DNA from: Liolophura sinensis
Lineage: Eukaryota; Mollusca; Polyplacophora; Chitonida; Chitonidae
Direction: 5' to 3'
Length of the DNA stretch: 64,000 nt
Assembly (NCBI RefSeq): GCF_032854445.1
Contig: NC_088301.1
Span: forward strand, 46,497,116 to 46,561,115
The notes below the pieces were generated by a model that was not told the origin of the DNA, did no database searches, and was given only the letters and a program-made list of their open reading frames with translations. The translations under genes were made by a program, and so were the position numbers. The stretch's first letter is position 1; each line of letters begins with the position of its first letter. Of the stretch, positions 13,979 to 29,465 are shown piece by piece.

Positions 13979-14186
13979 CAAAACCAGGAAGAATGAAGTT
14001 CATTACTGCGCATGTAGCTGCCATGTACATGTGCATTCGTGGCATCATCAATTTGAAGCGATCTCTCCTTTCAAGGTTCACATTGTCATTATAAGCTCTC
14101 TCTATATCCAGAACTGAGACACGTGTTGAAAGGGACGTTCCACTTGCTAATGAAGGCGTTCGTTCGTAAGGTGGAGGTAGTTCCAT
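13979..14186 (-). CDS. stum: Stum/SPEC3-family membrane protein, exon 1 (start)
   Basis: This is the first coding exon of a 133-residue protein (208 + 194 coding bases including the stop, which divides evenly by three). The ATG at 14186 is preceded by an in-frame TGA with no other ATG between, so the start is firm unless there is an upstream coding exon. Residues 1-50 are cytoplasm-like and polar, with a PPPY motif at 4-7, a possible WW-domain ligand. Residues 52-70 begin a hydrophobic segment carrying NFILPGFG, typical of this family. The donor is GTACGT, in phase 1, and the intron to exon 2 is 995 bases with GT-AG ends. The family is named for Drosophila Stum, needed for mechanosensing in proprioceptive neurons, and for sea-urchin SPEC3. 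Small vertebrate STUM proteins are of similar length. That this one acts in mechanosensing is inference. Confidence 0.87.
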
Positions 14187-14800
14187 GTTAATGAAAACAA
14201 CCTGTCCTAAACCTCACGACACTTGATCTTCATAAGAAATAGTTTGAGTATTTCCGATTCTGATTGTGACCACTTGTAGCTGACTTCAGAGACAGATGAC
14301 ATTAAGCATGACGTCTGTTAGCACATCATTGAAGACGGAGTACATGCCATTCTTTCTTCCGCCAACAGCCGGATGATCTTTAGCTGGAGTTATTTCCCTT
14401 ATCGTTAGTGTTGTCCATCTACCAGCTACTCGTATAAAATTCGATAATATCACCAAGCAGTTTAACTAGTAGCATGCTTGCTGAACACAGCCTTAGAATA
14501 GCGGGGTGCAAAAAAGAGGAAATTAACATTTCGTTGGACAGTTCATAGTCCCAACCCAAGTCTAGTCCATTCAAGTACGCCGCGCGAGTTATGAACTCCA
14601 GATACAGCAATTTTAAGTCGAAGGGTTTGATAAAAGTCTGCGAGGTAAATCTGTATGACCATGGCGTCCGCTACTTATGTACAATGACAACAATGTGACA
14701 CCTTTAGATACTGGTGGTGTATATGACCATATACATGCACATGACAACGTAAAGAATGTTGGGACCTATGTATGTTTAAGGGCACTAATGTCCGGATTTG

Positions 14801-14819
14801 GTGTGTGTGTGTGTGTGTG
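14801..14819 (+). repeat. Short (GT)n microsatellite
   Basis: About nine GT units in an uninterrupted run. Confidence 0.9.
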
Positions 14820-15770
14820 CTTCACAATTTCCAATGATGTACTGTACAATAAACGGAGCACTTGTTCACAGTATTTCTTAAATCACAAGTTACACTTGTG
14901 TAGCACATTGGAATTTAGATCATTCCTGTTATAGGAGAGTTGTTTCAAACTAATCTCTGCTCATATCCCAGCAATGTGTTTATAGTAAAGAGATCGATCC
15001 CTAGCTCAATAGGCCCCAATAACTATTGAATATTTCATGACTTAGGCGTCTCTTCTACGTACACTTCAAGTTTGAATAATTTAGAGCTCATTGACATGGT
15101 GTTTTTTTCCTTTCAGACGGACGCTTGTTAAATAGACGAACGGCGAATAACTCTTTGCCTTTAACGACCTCGTGTCTTTCAATAAGAGAAATAAGTACGT
15201 CACGCTTGTTGCCCCGCACAACGATACAAATAGCCAAACACCACATATATTTGTCGGGAAATGAAAAGCCAGACTGCTCGGAGGGATTAGTCTGATATTG
15301 CCTCAAAATCTATGCTGGCAATGTGTTGTTCAGATCGACGGCAAACTTTCAGGCGATCTGGCATGTCACAGGTGGTGGTCTCTTAGTCAGTCCACAGCGA
15401 CTGTCAAAGGTTGCAACTCGGTCGTCCTAATTACCATGATAAACACAATCGTTTACCAACCAGTAACATATCATTTTATACATTAACTTGGAGTAAACCT
15501 AGGAACATCCTGTTCCATGATGTAAAATAACGGACAAATAATAAATAGCAAAAAAAAATCAGACTTAAATCTTCAGTTGCCATACTTGTTATACAGGACA
15601 TCCAGCATAAAACAATGTTACCATTATGTCCTAGGAAGTTTGATCATAATTACTTTTCTTTATAATTTGTGTAGGGTGTAAGAGAAACTTAGGGTCTACA
15701 TTGGGAGGTCAAATGAGCGAATTCGATCTTTTGTTGTGCGATATATACATGTAAGATGTAGGAGAATGAG

Positions 15771-16013
15771 TTACGCATGACAAATACAAGTCGTCATAGT
15801 ATAGCATTTCAGTGGTAAGAATGCTACAAGAAGCATAGTGAAGCGATTGTTTGCAGTTTCTTGGTTCTGGACCACAGGAAGTAGGTGATTGATGTCCTGA
15901 AAGCTATCGGCTGGAAAAACATATGGAGACGCCCATGCGAAAACAAAGGTATTAATGATGGAAAAATAGCCGAATAATGATTGCAATATTGTATGAAAAC
16001 ATCCCTTGGTCAT
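15771..16013 (-). CDS. Doubtful 80-codon ORF with signal-peptide-like start
   Basis: From the ATG at 16013 the frame starts with a hydrophobic stretch (about residues 6-28, with LFGYFSIINTFVF) ending in AWA-S, which looks like a signal-peptidase site. A short tail follows with three cysteines near the end. No family is recognised and no splice or poly(A) signals are obvious. The open frame continues upstream without an ATG, so it could also be the tail of a longer exon. It may be chance. Confidence 0.15.
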   Translation of the reverse strand: MTKGCFHTILQSLFGYFSIINTFVFAWASPYVFPADSFQDINHLLPVVQNQETANNRFTMLLVAFLPLKCYTMTTCICHA

Positions 16014-18361
16014 ATACACGACAACCAGAAATCGGGTCAATACCACGTGTTTGCCAACCCGCAGAAAATCTGGTTTGTTGAAAGGATGTCAAATGAATTT
16101 CGTGATAATCTTCCAGTCCAAGTCTGTACGTTGGGCGCGCCGAGATGTTTAATCCACTGCCCGGTTTAGGATAAACTTGTGGGGCAGCTGGACTCAATGG
16201 CGTTAGTGTTTAAATAAGACTTCGGGCGCTTTATTGAGGATGAATAGACATGGGACTCTCCACAAATGAGACATTGTAGTGAGGCAGCAAATGTCTCTCA
16301 GACACCGTTTTTCCATTAGTATCGTGTTTAAACTTGGTATAGGTTTTCCCAAATGAAAGTGGAGGCACCCTACGTACGGATTTTACACGACTTCGATGCT
16401 CAGCTCTCCTCTGTTTGTCTCAAGTCCGCAGATTGAAATAGAACAGAGTATAGGCTATTGTGCCGATGGGACCATCTGAAATCCGCTTAACAAGAAGTGC
16501 TTATTTATGGGTATAAACTTGTCAAGGACCAATAGGTGCTGTGCCCAAAGGGCACTTGTACTTTACCAACAGGTAGAAAACCTACAATGTGACATGTAGT
16601 AAAATACCAAATAAACCCGCAAATTTTGATGTGTGCAAAATATCTTAACCGGTTTTAGTATGCTTTATACCATGTGAAGGTAGAGTTGCCAAAACTTTAT
16701 AGTAGACATTTATCAATCAGTTAATGGTTGAAAAAACGTGTTGTTTTGAAACTATGATTGATTAACTTCCATCAGCCTCTGAGCTGCGTCATTAATTAAC
16801 TTTACCTGAATATTAATACGCCATAGGGCTCTACTTATGTGTATACGTATATCCCTCTGCATGATTTAGTATATTTCTGTATTTGGCCATGATTTTGATC
16901 TGTGTCACAAATTATTGAGTAAAACAAACATAAAATAACATCTTAAAATGATCATGGAGGTCAGTCGTTAGCGATCATCTGATCTATATAGCTGTTGTTA
17001 ATTCAGCTTAACCCTTCTGTTAGGCTTTGCATACGATATTATATTATGTAAACCATTACGAAATGTTGCTTGAAATGTGCATCTGCAACTTGTGTTGATA
17101 TTATTTACCATGAATGATCAATGCACGACTAGCGATTGGTGCGTGAATGTATATAACACTATAAAAGTTTACACGCGATACGTTAACATTTATTTAACAG
17201 TCATATATTCTTCCATCTTGTATTTTCAAGCATTGTCGGTTGATTGTCACCAAACATACAAAGTAGCTTTGTAAAACATTAATATATACGCAATTATACA
17301 TACTGTTGTATATGACAAAAGACGAGCGTTCTTCGGACCAAGGCGTATACATAAAAGCGCAAGGCCATGTATCGTTTCATTTTTTCCTTTGCAGTCTCGC
17401 CAGCCACAAAGCGATACTAAGATACTGCCACAGGATAGTGTGATATTGCAAAGAGATACTCCACTTTAGTGAATACTGCTTTCGTCAACGTCATCTTTAA
17501 CAAAGCTTGAATTTATTAAATACATTTGAAACATTTTGTTCCTTCGTTCCAGGGACTATAGTTAAATGTAAGAATGCCGTCATCATTGCAGTCATCCAGT
17601 TACCAGAGCCTTTTTCAAAATGTGGATATTACTTATCGCTTAAAACCCTCCAACCGTATTTAATTTTTTTTATAAATACAGCCACTTAAATTTGAATGAA
17701 AACGAATTTGTGGAAGATCTACATCCATTATATTGTTGATATCTGGTTTCCTGCAAAAACATATATGCTTTTATGTGAAATGGAATGTGTAATATTCGGC
17801 AACATGTGACGTTCCCGCTGATTTTTAACATGAGAGCAATAGCTGGTGTAATGTAATAAATAAAACTGAAAAAAAACAACATGAATTAATCAGCCGCTTT
17901 ACAGCAAAATATGTAAATATAAAGGAAGGATTGTATGTATGTATGCTTATATTTTCGATGTACGCTTTTCTGCCATTGCCTTCATTCTGAGATGTATTGC
18001 TGAGGATAAAAGAATGCAGAGTGTAGAGTATTCCAAAAATTGAATTTTGCATATGCAAATTAGGCAATGATGACGTCACAAACAGACAATGCGCTACAAC
18101 TGGCTAATCCTGAAAAATTGTATTTTCCCCAAATATTCACACACATGACAGCGGTTCTTTACTGCAACAGTCTGTGCTGTAAAAAGCGAAGACCGTTCGA
18201 CGTCTACAAGCGCTTTGATTAAGAGAGGGAGAGCCTCGGTCATACAATTATTTTTTGTCCACAAGATTCGCAGACTGATATAGCGAGCATAAGAGGCGAG
18301 GCGGCTTCATAAGAGCTTCGTGAAACCTGACATAGAGGAGCTGTCACCAGAGATATTCCTG

Positions 18362-18434
18362 ATGAGGCATTCTACAAGCTTAGCGCAGACGTTTTCTTAT
18401 TTTTGGATATTTCTCCTCTTGGAACACCATGTAT
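18362..18434 (+). CDS. Candidate first coding exon encoding a signal peptide
   Basis: The ATG at 18362 opens 24 codons that look like a signal peptide: a basic start (MRH), a short polar run, then a hydrophobic core (FSYFWIFLLL) at about residues 11-20. The frame then runs into a consensus donor, GTGAGT, at 18435, in phase 1. If the donor is ignored the frame ends seven codons later, as expected for a spliced exon. No downstream partner exon was identified, so the gene is unknown. The match of signal peptide and donor could be chance. Confidence 0.3.
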
Positions 18435-18440
18435 GTGAGT

Positions 18441-22231
<3,791 letters not shown>

Positions 22232-22484
22232 TGTTTATTTACTTATTTGATTGGTGTTTTACGCAGTACTCAAGAATATTTCACTTATACGACGGCGGCC
22301 AGCATTATGGTAGGAGGAAAGCGGGCAAGCCCGAGGGAAACCACGACCATCAGCAGGTTGCTGCCTGACCTTCCAACTTACTCCCGGATAGGAAGCCAGC
22401 GTAAGTTTGACTTGAACTCATGGCGAACGCACTGGCGACATGTATACAGTGATGTATAAATATCTGAAGGAGGGAAAACCCAAA
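22232..22484 (+). repeat. SINE copy, cut by the assembly gap
   Basis: It starts with an ATTT-rich block, then GGTGTTTTACGC, the 'cgacggcggccagcattatgg' block, the central GGAGGAAA/GGGAAACC block and the AGGTTGCTGCCTGACCTTCC block. It then reaches the box-B-like 'gacttgaactca' before a degraded end at the gap. It matches the full copy at 30.3 kb. The missing tRNA-like end may lie in the gap or may have been lost. Confidence 0.8.
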
Positions 22485-22684
22485 NNNNNNNNNNNNNNNN
22501 NNNNNNNNNNNNNNNNNNNNNNNNNNNNNNNNNNNNNNNNNNNNNNNNNNNNNNNNNNNNNNNNNNNNNNNNNNNNNNNNNNNNNNNNNNNNNNNNNNNN
22601 NNNNNNNNNNNNNNNNNNNNNNNNNNNNNNNNNNNNNNNNNNNNNNNNNNNNNNNNNNNNNNNNNNNNNNNNNNNNNNNNNNNN
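22485..22684. other. Assembly gap (200 N)
   Basis: Exactly 200 unresolved bases. Such a round number is normally a placeholder, so the true distance is unknown. The left edge is a SINE copy. Confidence 0.99.
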
Positions 22685-25320
22685 GATTCACCGTTTGAAG
22701 TCTATCTTGATAAATTACACGCGAAAAGGCAAAAGATTCTTCATCGCATCGCATGAAAGTCTTATACGTCTTTCTTCTTCTTCTTTCATTCTCATCTTGT
22801 TGATGGTTTCGGAAGTGGTAATTCGACGGTATCACACATCGCAACGAATAGGATGAAAAATTTTCGATGTAGCCGATTAGAAGGCATCAGATTGTTTGAG
22901 TGCCATCATTCTGTGCTCTTTGTAATGCATACATCAAGCGCACCTCTGTAAATGCCCACTACAATAGTACATTTCAACAAATTGCGTCATCAATAGTTTG
23001 GTCACATTTAAACTTGTAGAAAGTTTTCGCTCTAAGTTCTTAAATTCTATAATGAGTATTGCCCTCAAACTGGCAAATGTGGAAAGAGCGTTGAGGGCCT
23101 CTGGTGATCTCTTTCAGAGTTGTTCAGAGTTATCATAGATATAATCCCGCTTAGCACGGGGCTATGGAAGGTATAAGCATTCGTGTGTACTAAGTCAACA
23201 TTATGCTTTTATAAAACAGTTGCAATCAAAGTGGGACGAAATACCTGTATTTGTATTCGACTTGGAGATTATTCATGGACTACTAGTTTGAAATTTGAAT
23301 TATAAATTAGAATATCGACTCTCTTGCATCAATGAATACTGTTGACTGCTTATTTCTGACATGTTAGCAGCTTTATTTAGAATTATTTAGAATGATTACA
23401 TATTCCTATGGGAACTGGTGGTTTTGGATACTTTGGAAATTAGACTTATTACTGATTAAAAACGCAATTGTCTGTCTCCTTAGATGTGACTGACAAAGAA
23501 TACTTTTCACACGAACTAGTTAATATACATACAATGTATATAAACTTTTATGAACGGTAGACATATTAATTTGCGTAATAGAAAATGTAGGGGTTTTTTG
23601 AACGAATTACGCATAGAGGCAATCTTACCCTGGGCATAAACCAACGTTTGTGTTACGGGCATGTTATCTTTTTTGATGAGTGCTGTCCACTACTTACCAA
23701 TTCTTTCTTTCGGAAATGTGAAAAGGCAAAGAAACCCATCTGTGTTTAAGTTGAATCCAGATTCAAGACATTCCCCAGACTGTATCCGTAGAAGTATACC
23801 TGCTTAACGACGTAAGACGGAAGTTCTATATGTAAGTTAGTGTGTAACGTCTGCACTTTGTATAAAGGTTCGTTCATCCTTGGGCTAGTTGCTATCTTAA
23901 CCTGTTGAGGCCTGCCTTATTTTCACCTGATGTATGTTGTGTTAGCACCTTCCACCGTCTCATGTGATAACTTGATCGCACGAATTGAAAAGAAATATCC
24001 AACATTAAGATATTTAGAGTTCTGTATTTAAAGTTTTATTCCAGTGTAAAGTTACGTTTGTGTGCATTGCTTCCCGTAATGCAAATCGATCCGAGTGAGA
24101 AAGACCAAGTGATTGAAACCCTGTAAAATGTAAGATGGAATATGTGTATGTTCAGATCAAAAGACTGGGTTTGTTTTTGGATGCAGGTTAGTTTATGACC
24201 AAATTCTTAATTGGGATAGTTCAAATGTAAAATTGATTTCCAGTATTTCATCTTTATTAAATGTAAGGGTACTAATGCAGGCTAATTCAAGTTAATTCAA
24301 ATCTGTTACAAAATGTAAATGAAATGACTATATTCCTTCCACAACCACGTGAAAGTATGCATGTATCGCCTGACTTGCATAGGCATCATCAATTTTCCTT
24401 ACACTCGACACTGCACTTTTAGGGTCATGAGCAATACAGTAAAAACTGATCGGATGAACGGATGCGGATTAAATCGAAGAACACATATACTGAGATAACT
24501 TCATTTACAGTTAGTTGACTGTGATGGACATTTCCTTCCACTTCCACTAATATATGCAAGACAAAGAATTAATGGTGCTATTTCATATTTGTCATGATCT
24601 AAATATCCTATTAAAATCTACAGAACATCACATTCTCCCTATATCGTCTTCAATGAAACTACAGAGCAGTGGCTGTTACTTTAGATTACCCACAACTCTC
24701 TTTAATACTACCACTACCGGTGAGTACGGGTGGAGGCGGGAATTGTAGTTAGTGTACGTTGCCATCTGCAAATTCATCTATCTCATAAGTTATTGTACTG
24801 GGTTTATGACCACAAGCAGTTAAAACCTGATCACTGTCAGTTTGGGTTTGCAGCTTCATCTGTCAAGCACAATGTATTCAAGTTTTTGGCGACACGACAA
24901 ATTGCCTGTTATACCAGCAAAAACTTGGCGGCCGTGTTATGCTCCTGTTCACGATAATATCTATCACGTCCACATGGATCATGTAGATGGTTTGTGAAAT
25001 ATGTTACATATATGAAATAAACCGAATACGGCGCATCGTGTCTCGATACCTAGGCATTTTCTGCTGTATAAAAGACTTCAATCCTTAAATACATTTCCAC
25101 GGTTGTCTTTGTAGCTCAGGTAGCTCAGTGAAAGCATTAACGTGACATGAAATTGATATAAACCATGTCTGCGCGCGATATAATGCAGGCCGAAAGTCAA
25201 TAGCCAGTAATTGGTGTAGATCGGTAATTAGGTCATTAGCAAGTTTTTCTTCTCTAAATTTCCCTGCTGTATCTAATTTATGGTTGGAAGGCATAATCTT
25301 TTTACAAGTGCTTTTGCTTT

Positions 25321-25455
25321 GGTTAATATGGCACAAGACAACATGATTTGTGAGAAATTTTACGAAAAATCAATGTACGAAATTTGCATTGGGTAAAATG
25401 GCACAAGACAACAAGACTTGTGAGAAATTTTACGAAAAATCAATGTACGAAATTT
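25321..25455 (+). repeat. Tandem duplication, period 70
   Basis: Two nearly identical copies (from 25321 and 25391) share 'atggcacaagacaac' and 'tgtgagaaattttacg' at 70-base spacing, with only a few differences. This points to a recent local duplication. Confidence 0.9.
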
Positions 25456-26644
25456 CTGTCCAGTGAGTTCTGTCCTTCTGACATTGAAATGCACCTAGCC
25501 CATTGGGTCAAGTTTACAAGTGACCTGCAAGCTAAGTATGTGCAAAACACACATTTGTCCCAATGAAATCTCACTGTTTCATCTTCAATACAGTCTACCA
25601 TTCTTTTGTCCTAAAACATAAACCAAGTTAATAACCAGTCTGTTTTACCACAGCTTCTAGGATTATCTGTAAGGAGTTCTGGAGTTCTGGAGTTCAGTAC
25701 CATTAACTGAAAATCACAGATATTTTTTTCACTACAGAATCTACTTTGTTTACTTTTGGCTAAAAGTTCTTGGCAAATCGGACAAGAAGAAAATCATATT
25801 CATACATGTGATAGTCAGTGAGGCCTATGCTACTCTTTTACAGAAACAGGCCACTAAGAATCTCATTTAATGTATAGTTCCCTCCTAGATTATCTGATGA
25901 CAAGCATAAATTAGATTTACTTAAACTGGATATAGATCTATGCGTCGAAACAGACATTCGTACACCAGCCGTCAACCAATAATTACGATCCAGGTCAATA
26001 ATCGCAAGGCGAATTCCCAAAATGAGGTATAACACAAATTATCAAAAAAGCTAAGAAATTAATAGAGTACGAATATAGGACGGAATCATACAAAATAAGA
26101 AGGCAACAGTTTTCAGTAATGTTAGAAAATCACAAGTTATGCTCCAGGCGACTGAGTGAAATCAGTATTCAAATTGTATACCATGCTAGAATATGTTGTC
26201 GATAACAAAATATGTATCTCAGTTGAACTTTGACTGTAACTGTATATCCAACGCGGCGATCTCATTTAACACGATGAGTATACTGACTGTGTTCCCTGGT
26301 TAAGCGAAATTGGACACAATCATGATGCAGAGTTCCTAAGTTTACTTACAAGACAATTAAAACTTAGAGTGAAGGCGATTGATGGAATAATCTTGACGCA
26401 CAAGTTTTTGCAGTAATAACTTGTGACGTTGATTGAAATCGTCTCACAAAACACAGGATCTAACAAATGCTACAAGGCGAGATATGTACTCAACATTTTA
26501 CAGAATCTTAAATTGCCATTTTTTCTCTCTGTGCTCTAAGTATAGGTTATATTATATTCAAAGAATATGTAATGGGCCTCGTGTTACACGGATTTGATCT
26601 GATTCTTTAGTGTCATATCTGACATTCATAGACCTACTGCTCGT

Positions 26645-26781
26645 CAACCGCAGGTTGCTATCAGACCTTCCCACGTACGCCATCATGAGCTGGACTTGAA
26701 CTCACAGCGACCGCACTGGTGAGAGACTCCTGGGTCATTATGCTGCGCTAGCGCGCTAACCAACTGAGCCACGGAGACCCC
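26645..26781 (+). repeat. SINE copy, 5'-truncated, with tRNA-like end
   Basis: It begins inside the central domain (CAACCGCAGGTTGCT) and runs through the box-B-like 'gacttgaactca' to the box-A-like 'ccaactgagcca' and 'cggagacccc'. Read on the minus strand, the end resembles a tRNA: box A TGGCTCAGTTGG, then box B GAGTTCAAGTCC. So the RNA-polymerase-III head is at the plus-strand right end. Confidence 0.85.
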
Positions 26782-27937
26782 GCACATTCATAACTAAACG
26801 ATACGATAATAACAATAATCCTATACAAAACACATACAGAAAACGAATGAGTTTATATGTACTTGTAAAGGAGATCCAGTTGAGGTATTTTACATAACGT
26901 TTAAGAAGAGAAACAAAAAAAAATGAAGTAAACATTCACCCGAAAGATAATGGAAAACAATCATGTCGGATAAGCCGTAGGGCGTGTTTAGTCATTCATA
27001 ATATTCAATGAACCGATTTCACAAAAATGCGCTTTGAAAAAATGAATTTATATCAATTTACCATAATATGATAAAACCCACCTCATAATCAACATTTGTC
27101 TATGCTTCATATCATTTCATTTATTCACCAAAAACATTTTTCAGTAACAAATTCCAGTAACAAAATTAGAAACAGCGCACATAGGGCAATGAATACAAAC
27201 TCTCTTTAAAAATTACCCTCTCTGACACAACATAGGTAGATACTGGCTAGAGTAGCAGTCTAAAATTGTAATCTCATTAAACATATGCAGAAGTCTACGC
27301 CAAAAACATCAGATACGGTTTCAGGGCAAAATTTGCGTCTTTCATGTTGATCGCAAGTTGAGTCATAATAAATATCTAAACATATATCTGAATATATCAT
27401 AGATGGCTTATATCAGATATAACAGAGGTTTTCATAATGGATATATTAAAATATGTTGCACTGTATAGCGTATGAAATGTAAGCAAGCTTAGTTTTATGC
27501 ATCTAGCAAAACGTATAGAAAAGAGGTACATATACATACGTCGGTGAGTTAAATTACTTAATGCTTTAGAAAGTAGCCAACTAACATGCCCCTGTTGATA
27601 GCTTCTGCAGGAATTCGCCCCAAAACGACAGGTAGATCATTCGCTGTGGCAATACTCATGATTGCATTATTAATGTATTACATGATGAAATGTGGAATAA
27701 AATTGCACGTCTTTCACTGAAATGGCCACTCTCAAGTCTGAACCGTTTTGTATTTACCCTTTCCAGCCGACCGGAGCAATTATATGTGACTACTAGAGGC
27801 ATGGGTTCAATTGTAAAGGCCGCAATTCAATCAACTCAAGGCCAGAGGAACCCCGGTTCCGTGCGCCAAATTCTCTTTCGCTAGCGTCGCTTGTTTCGGG
27901 CGGAGGAACTTCGCATGAGAAATGATAGTTGACCATT

Positions 27938-28131
27938 CCAATCGAGCTGTCTATAAATGAGTCATGTGACAGTCTGAGAGATGGCCTAGACGGGATCAAA
28001 AGTCTCTTCTTTCTCCCTTCTTTCAAGATTCGCTGACGGGACAGAATGGCTGCTCTGCACCTTCCCGAGCAGAGAAACCCTACACGGATGACCGGCCGCC
28101 ACAGTGCTGCTACCGAGTGAACCTCGCTACG
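27938..28131 (+). promoter_or_regulatory. Promoter-like segment with candidate 5' non-coding exon
   Basis: In order: CCAAT at 27938-27942, TATAAAT at 27952-27958, and TCATGTGAC (an E-box of the USF/MITF type) just after. A GC-richer stretch then ends in a consensus donor, CGCTACG|GTGAGTATT, with GT at 28132. The likely exon runs from about 27985 to 28131. Its ATG (in AGAATGGCTG) gives only 24 codons before TGA, so the exon is probably untranslated. The strand fits the glutamate receptor gene at 55.5 kb, but it could belong to another gene. Confidence 0.4.
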
Positions 28132-29166
28132 GTGAGTATTGGTCTGTTGAATGACTCTCGATGTTCTTACGTTTAACTTCTAGAGCGTAGACATTTGAAA
28201 GGCAGCTAAGGTCTTCTTATATCTTTTGAATGGCGCCTAAATTTTCGCACGTTAAGAATGTATATCCGGGAGTAAGGCAGTACAAATTGCCAAGTATTGC
28301 CTGGATTTCTAAGACATAATTCATACAGTCCATGCCTTGAATGAGTGTGGATGTCAAGTATAACAAGCACAAATGATAACTGTACATATGTATACACCAT
28401 AACATTCAGAAACATTATCCTTTGTAAGACGTATCAAGAAAATTAATAAAAGGATTAAATATATAGGACAGATCATTACGTATCATATAGTTTGAAAGAT
28501 AAGATATATACTTGTGATGTAGACGTCCACACTAGTATTATACATCTGCGTGAACTCATTTTTCTTCAGAATCATTTAGAATAATAGTCCTAGATTATCA
28601 TCTTTAGGGCAACATCTGCTTCCAGTTCAAGGATCCTGCAAGGCGATAAATAGTGTTTTGTATTCTATGATATGTATGCCTTCCTGGCAAGTGTGAATGC
28701 AGTCTGGAAAGAGCTATGAGGAATGACGTTATATGTGGGCCCTATTCAAGAACTCCCAAGCACCTGTCTTTCGTTTAAACTAAATTCTCATCGCACATGG
28801 CTCAGTGCTACGTTAGCAAAACTGCGTATTATGTGAGTGCATGTAGCGGAGAGACGTGGAACTGTGTTGATCAGATCAAGAGCTGCAGAAAATGCCGTCT
28901 GTTCGGAGACCGAATGGATGTATCTTGGAGCATATGTATCGATACGTTTTCCACGTAGTCCACAGCATTTTGTAGAATCAGAATACAGCAATAAATCAAC
29001 CCACCGTGGTCTCCTGCCAATTCCTTAGTACAAGCAAGGAACGTGGAAGCTGCCCACACCTCATTGCCATCTATAACAGTCTATCGTTTTGCCGCACTAC
29101 AGCATAACCCTTCGAGGCTACTTTCTGAGGCTGTATATTTGACTTTCTCTTATGTAAACAGTTTCA

Positions 29167-29465
29167 TCAGGATGAGAGCGATTCGTTGCTGCTGATACCG
29201 TTCTCGCGGAATTGTGCAACTGAACTTCCATTAATAGTTTGTGCTGAGGCTTGCCATCGGGCTTTTGTCCAGTATCCAAACATGTCGATATTATTTTGGC
29301 TATGCTCTTTCCACAAACCCACACCACCAGAAAAAGGGTTACCTATTTTAGGGGACTGTGCCAGCGATTCCAAAATGTGGGTTAGGCTTTGCCCACGACC
29401 TATAAGATCACTGTCCCCATTTAAACCGCTAGGAATTGCGAGGCCCGCTTGGAATGTATCCAGTC
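29167..29465 (-). CDS. Doubtful minus-strand exon-like open frame
   Basis: An open frame with no ATG near its start follows a plausible acceptor (GATTCTGTTACAG, ending at 29466) and runs 98 codons to a TGA. Composition is balanced for a globular protein (rich in G, S, N, Q, with WKEH and YWTKARWQ) but no family is recognised. The opposite strand is open over nearly the same span. It may be an exon of an unknown gene or chance. Confidence 0.15.

Larger units (their letters stand above)
14187..18361. other. Intergenic region upstream of the stum-like gene
   Basis: No supported gene. It holds the presumed promoter of the stum-like gene next to 14187, in which I see no clear TATA box or CpG cluster, and a short GT repeat at 14801-14819. 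It also holds one doubtful small minus-strand ORF (15771-16013). The last 150 bases before 18362 could be the 5' untranslated part of the candidate exon there. Confidence 0.45.
22685..27930. other. Intergenic or intronic region, no supported exon
   Basis: AT-rich sequence without a supported gene. It holds a 70-bp tandem duplication (25321-25455), a triple GGAGTTCT repeat at about 25673-25697 and a SINE fragment (26645-26781). Confidence 0.4.

Noticed and set aside
26690-26781. tRNA gene on the minus strand
   Set aside because: Box A and box B are present, but they belong to the SINE head. The same sequence recurs at 30.3 kb and no full cloverleaf is apparent.
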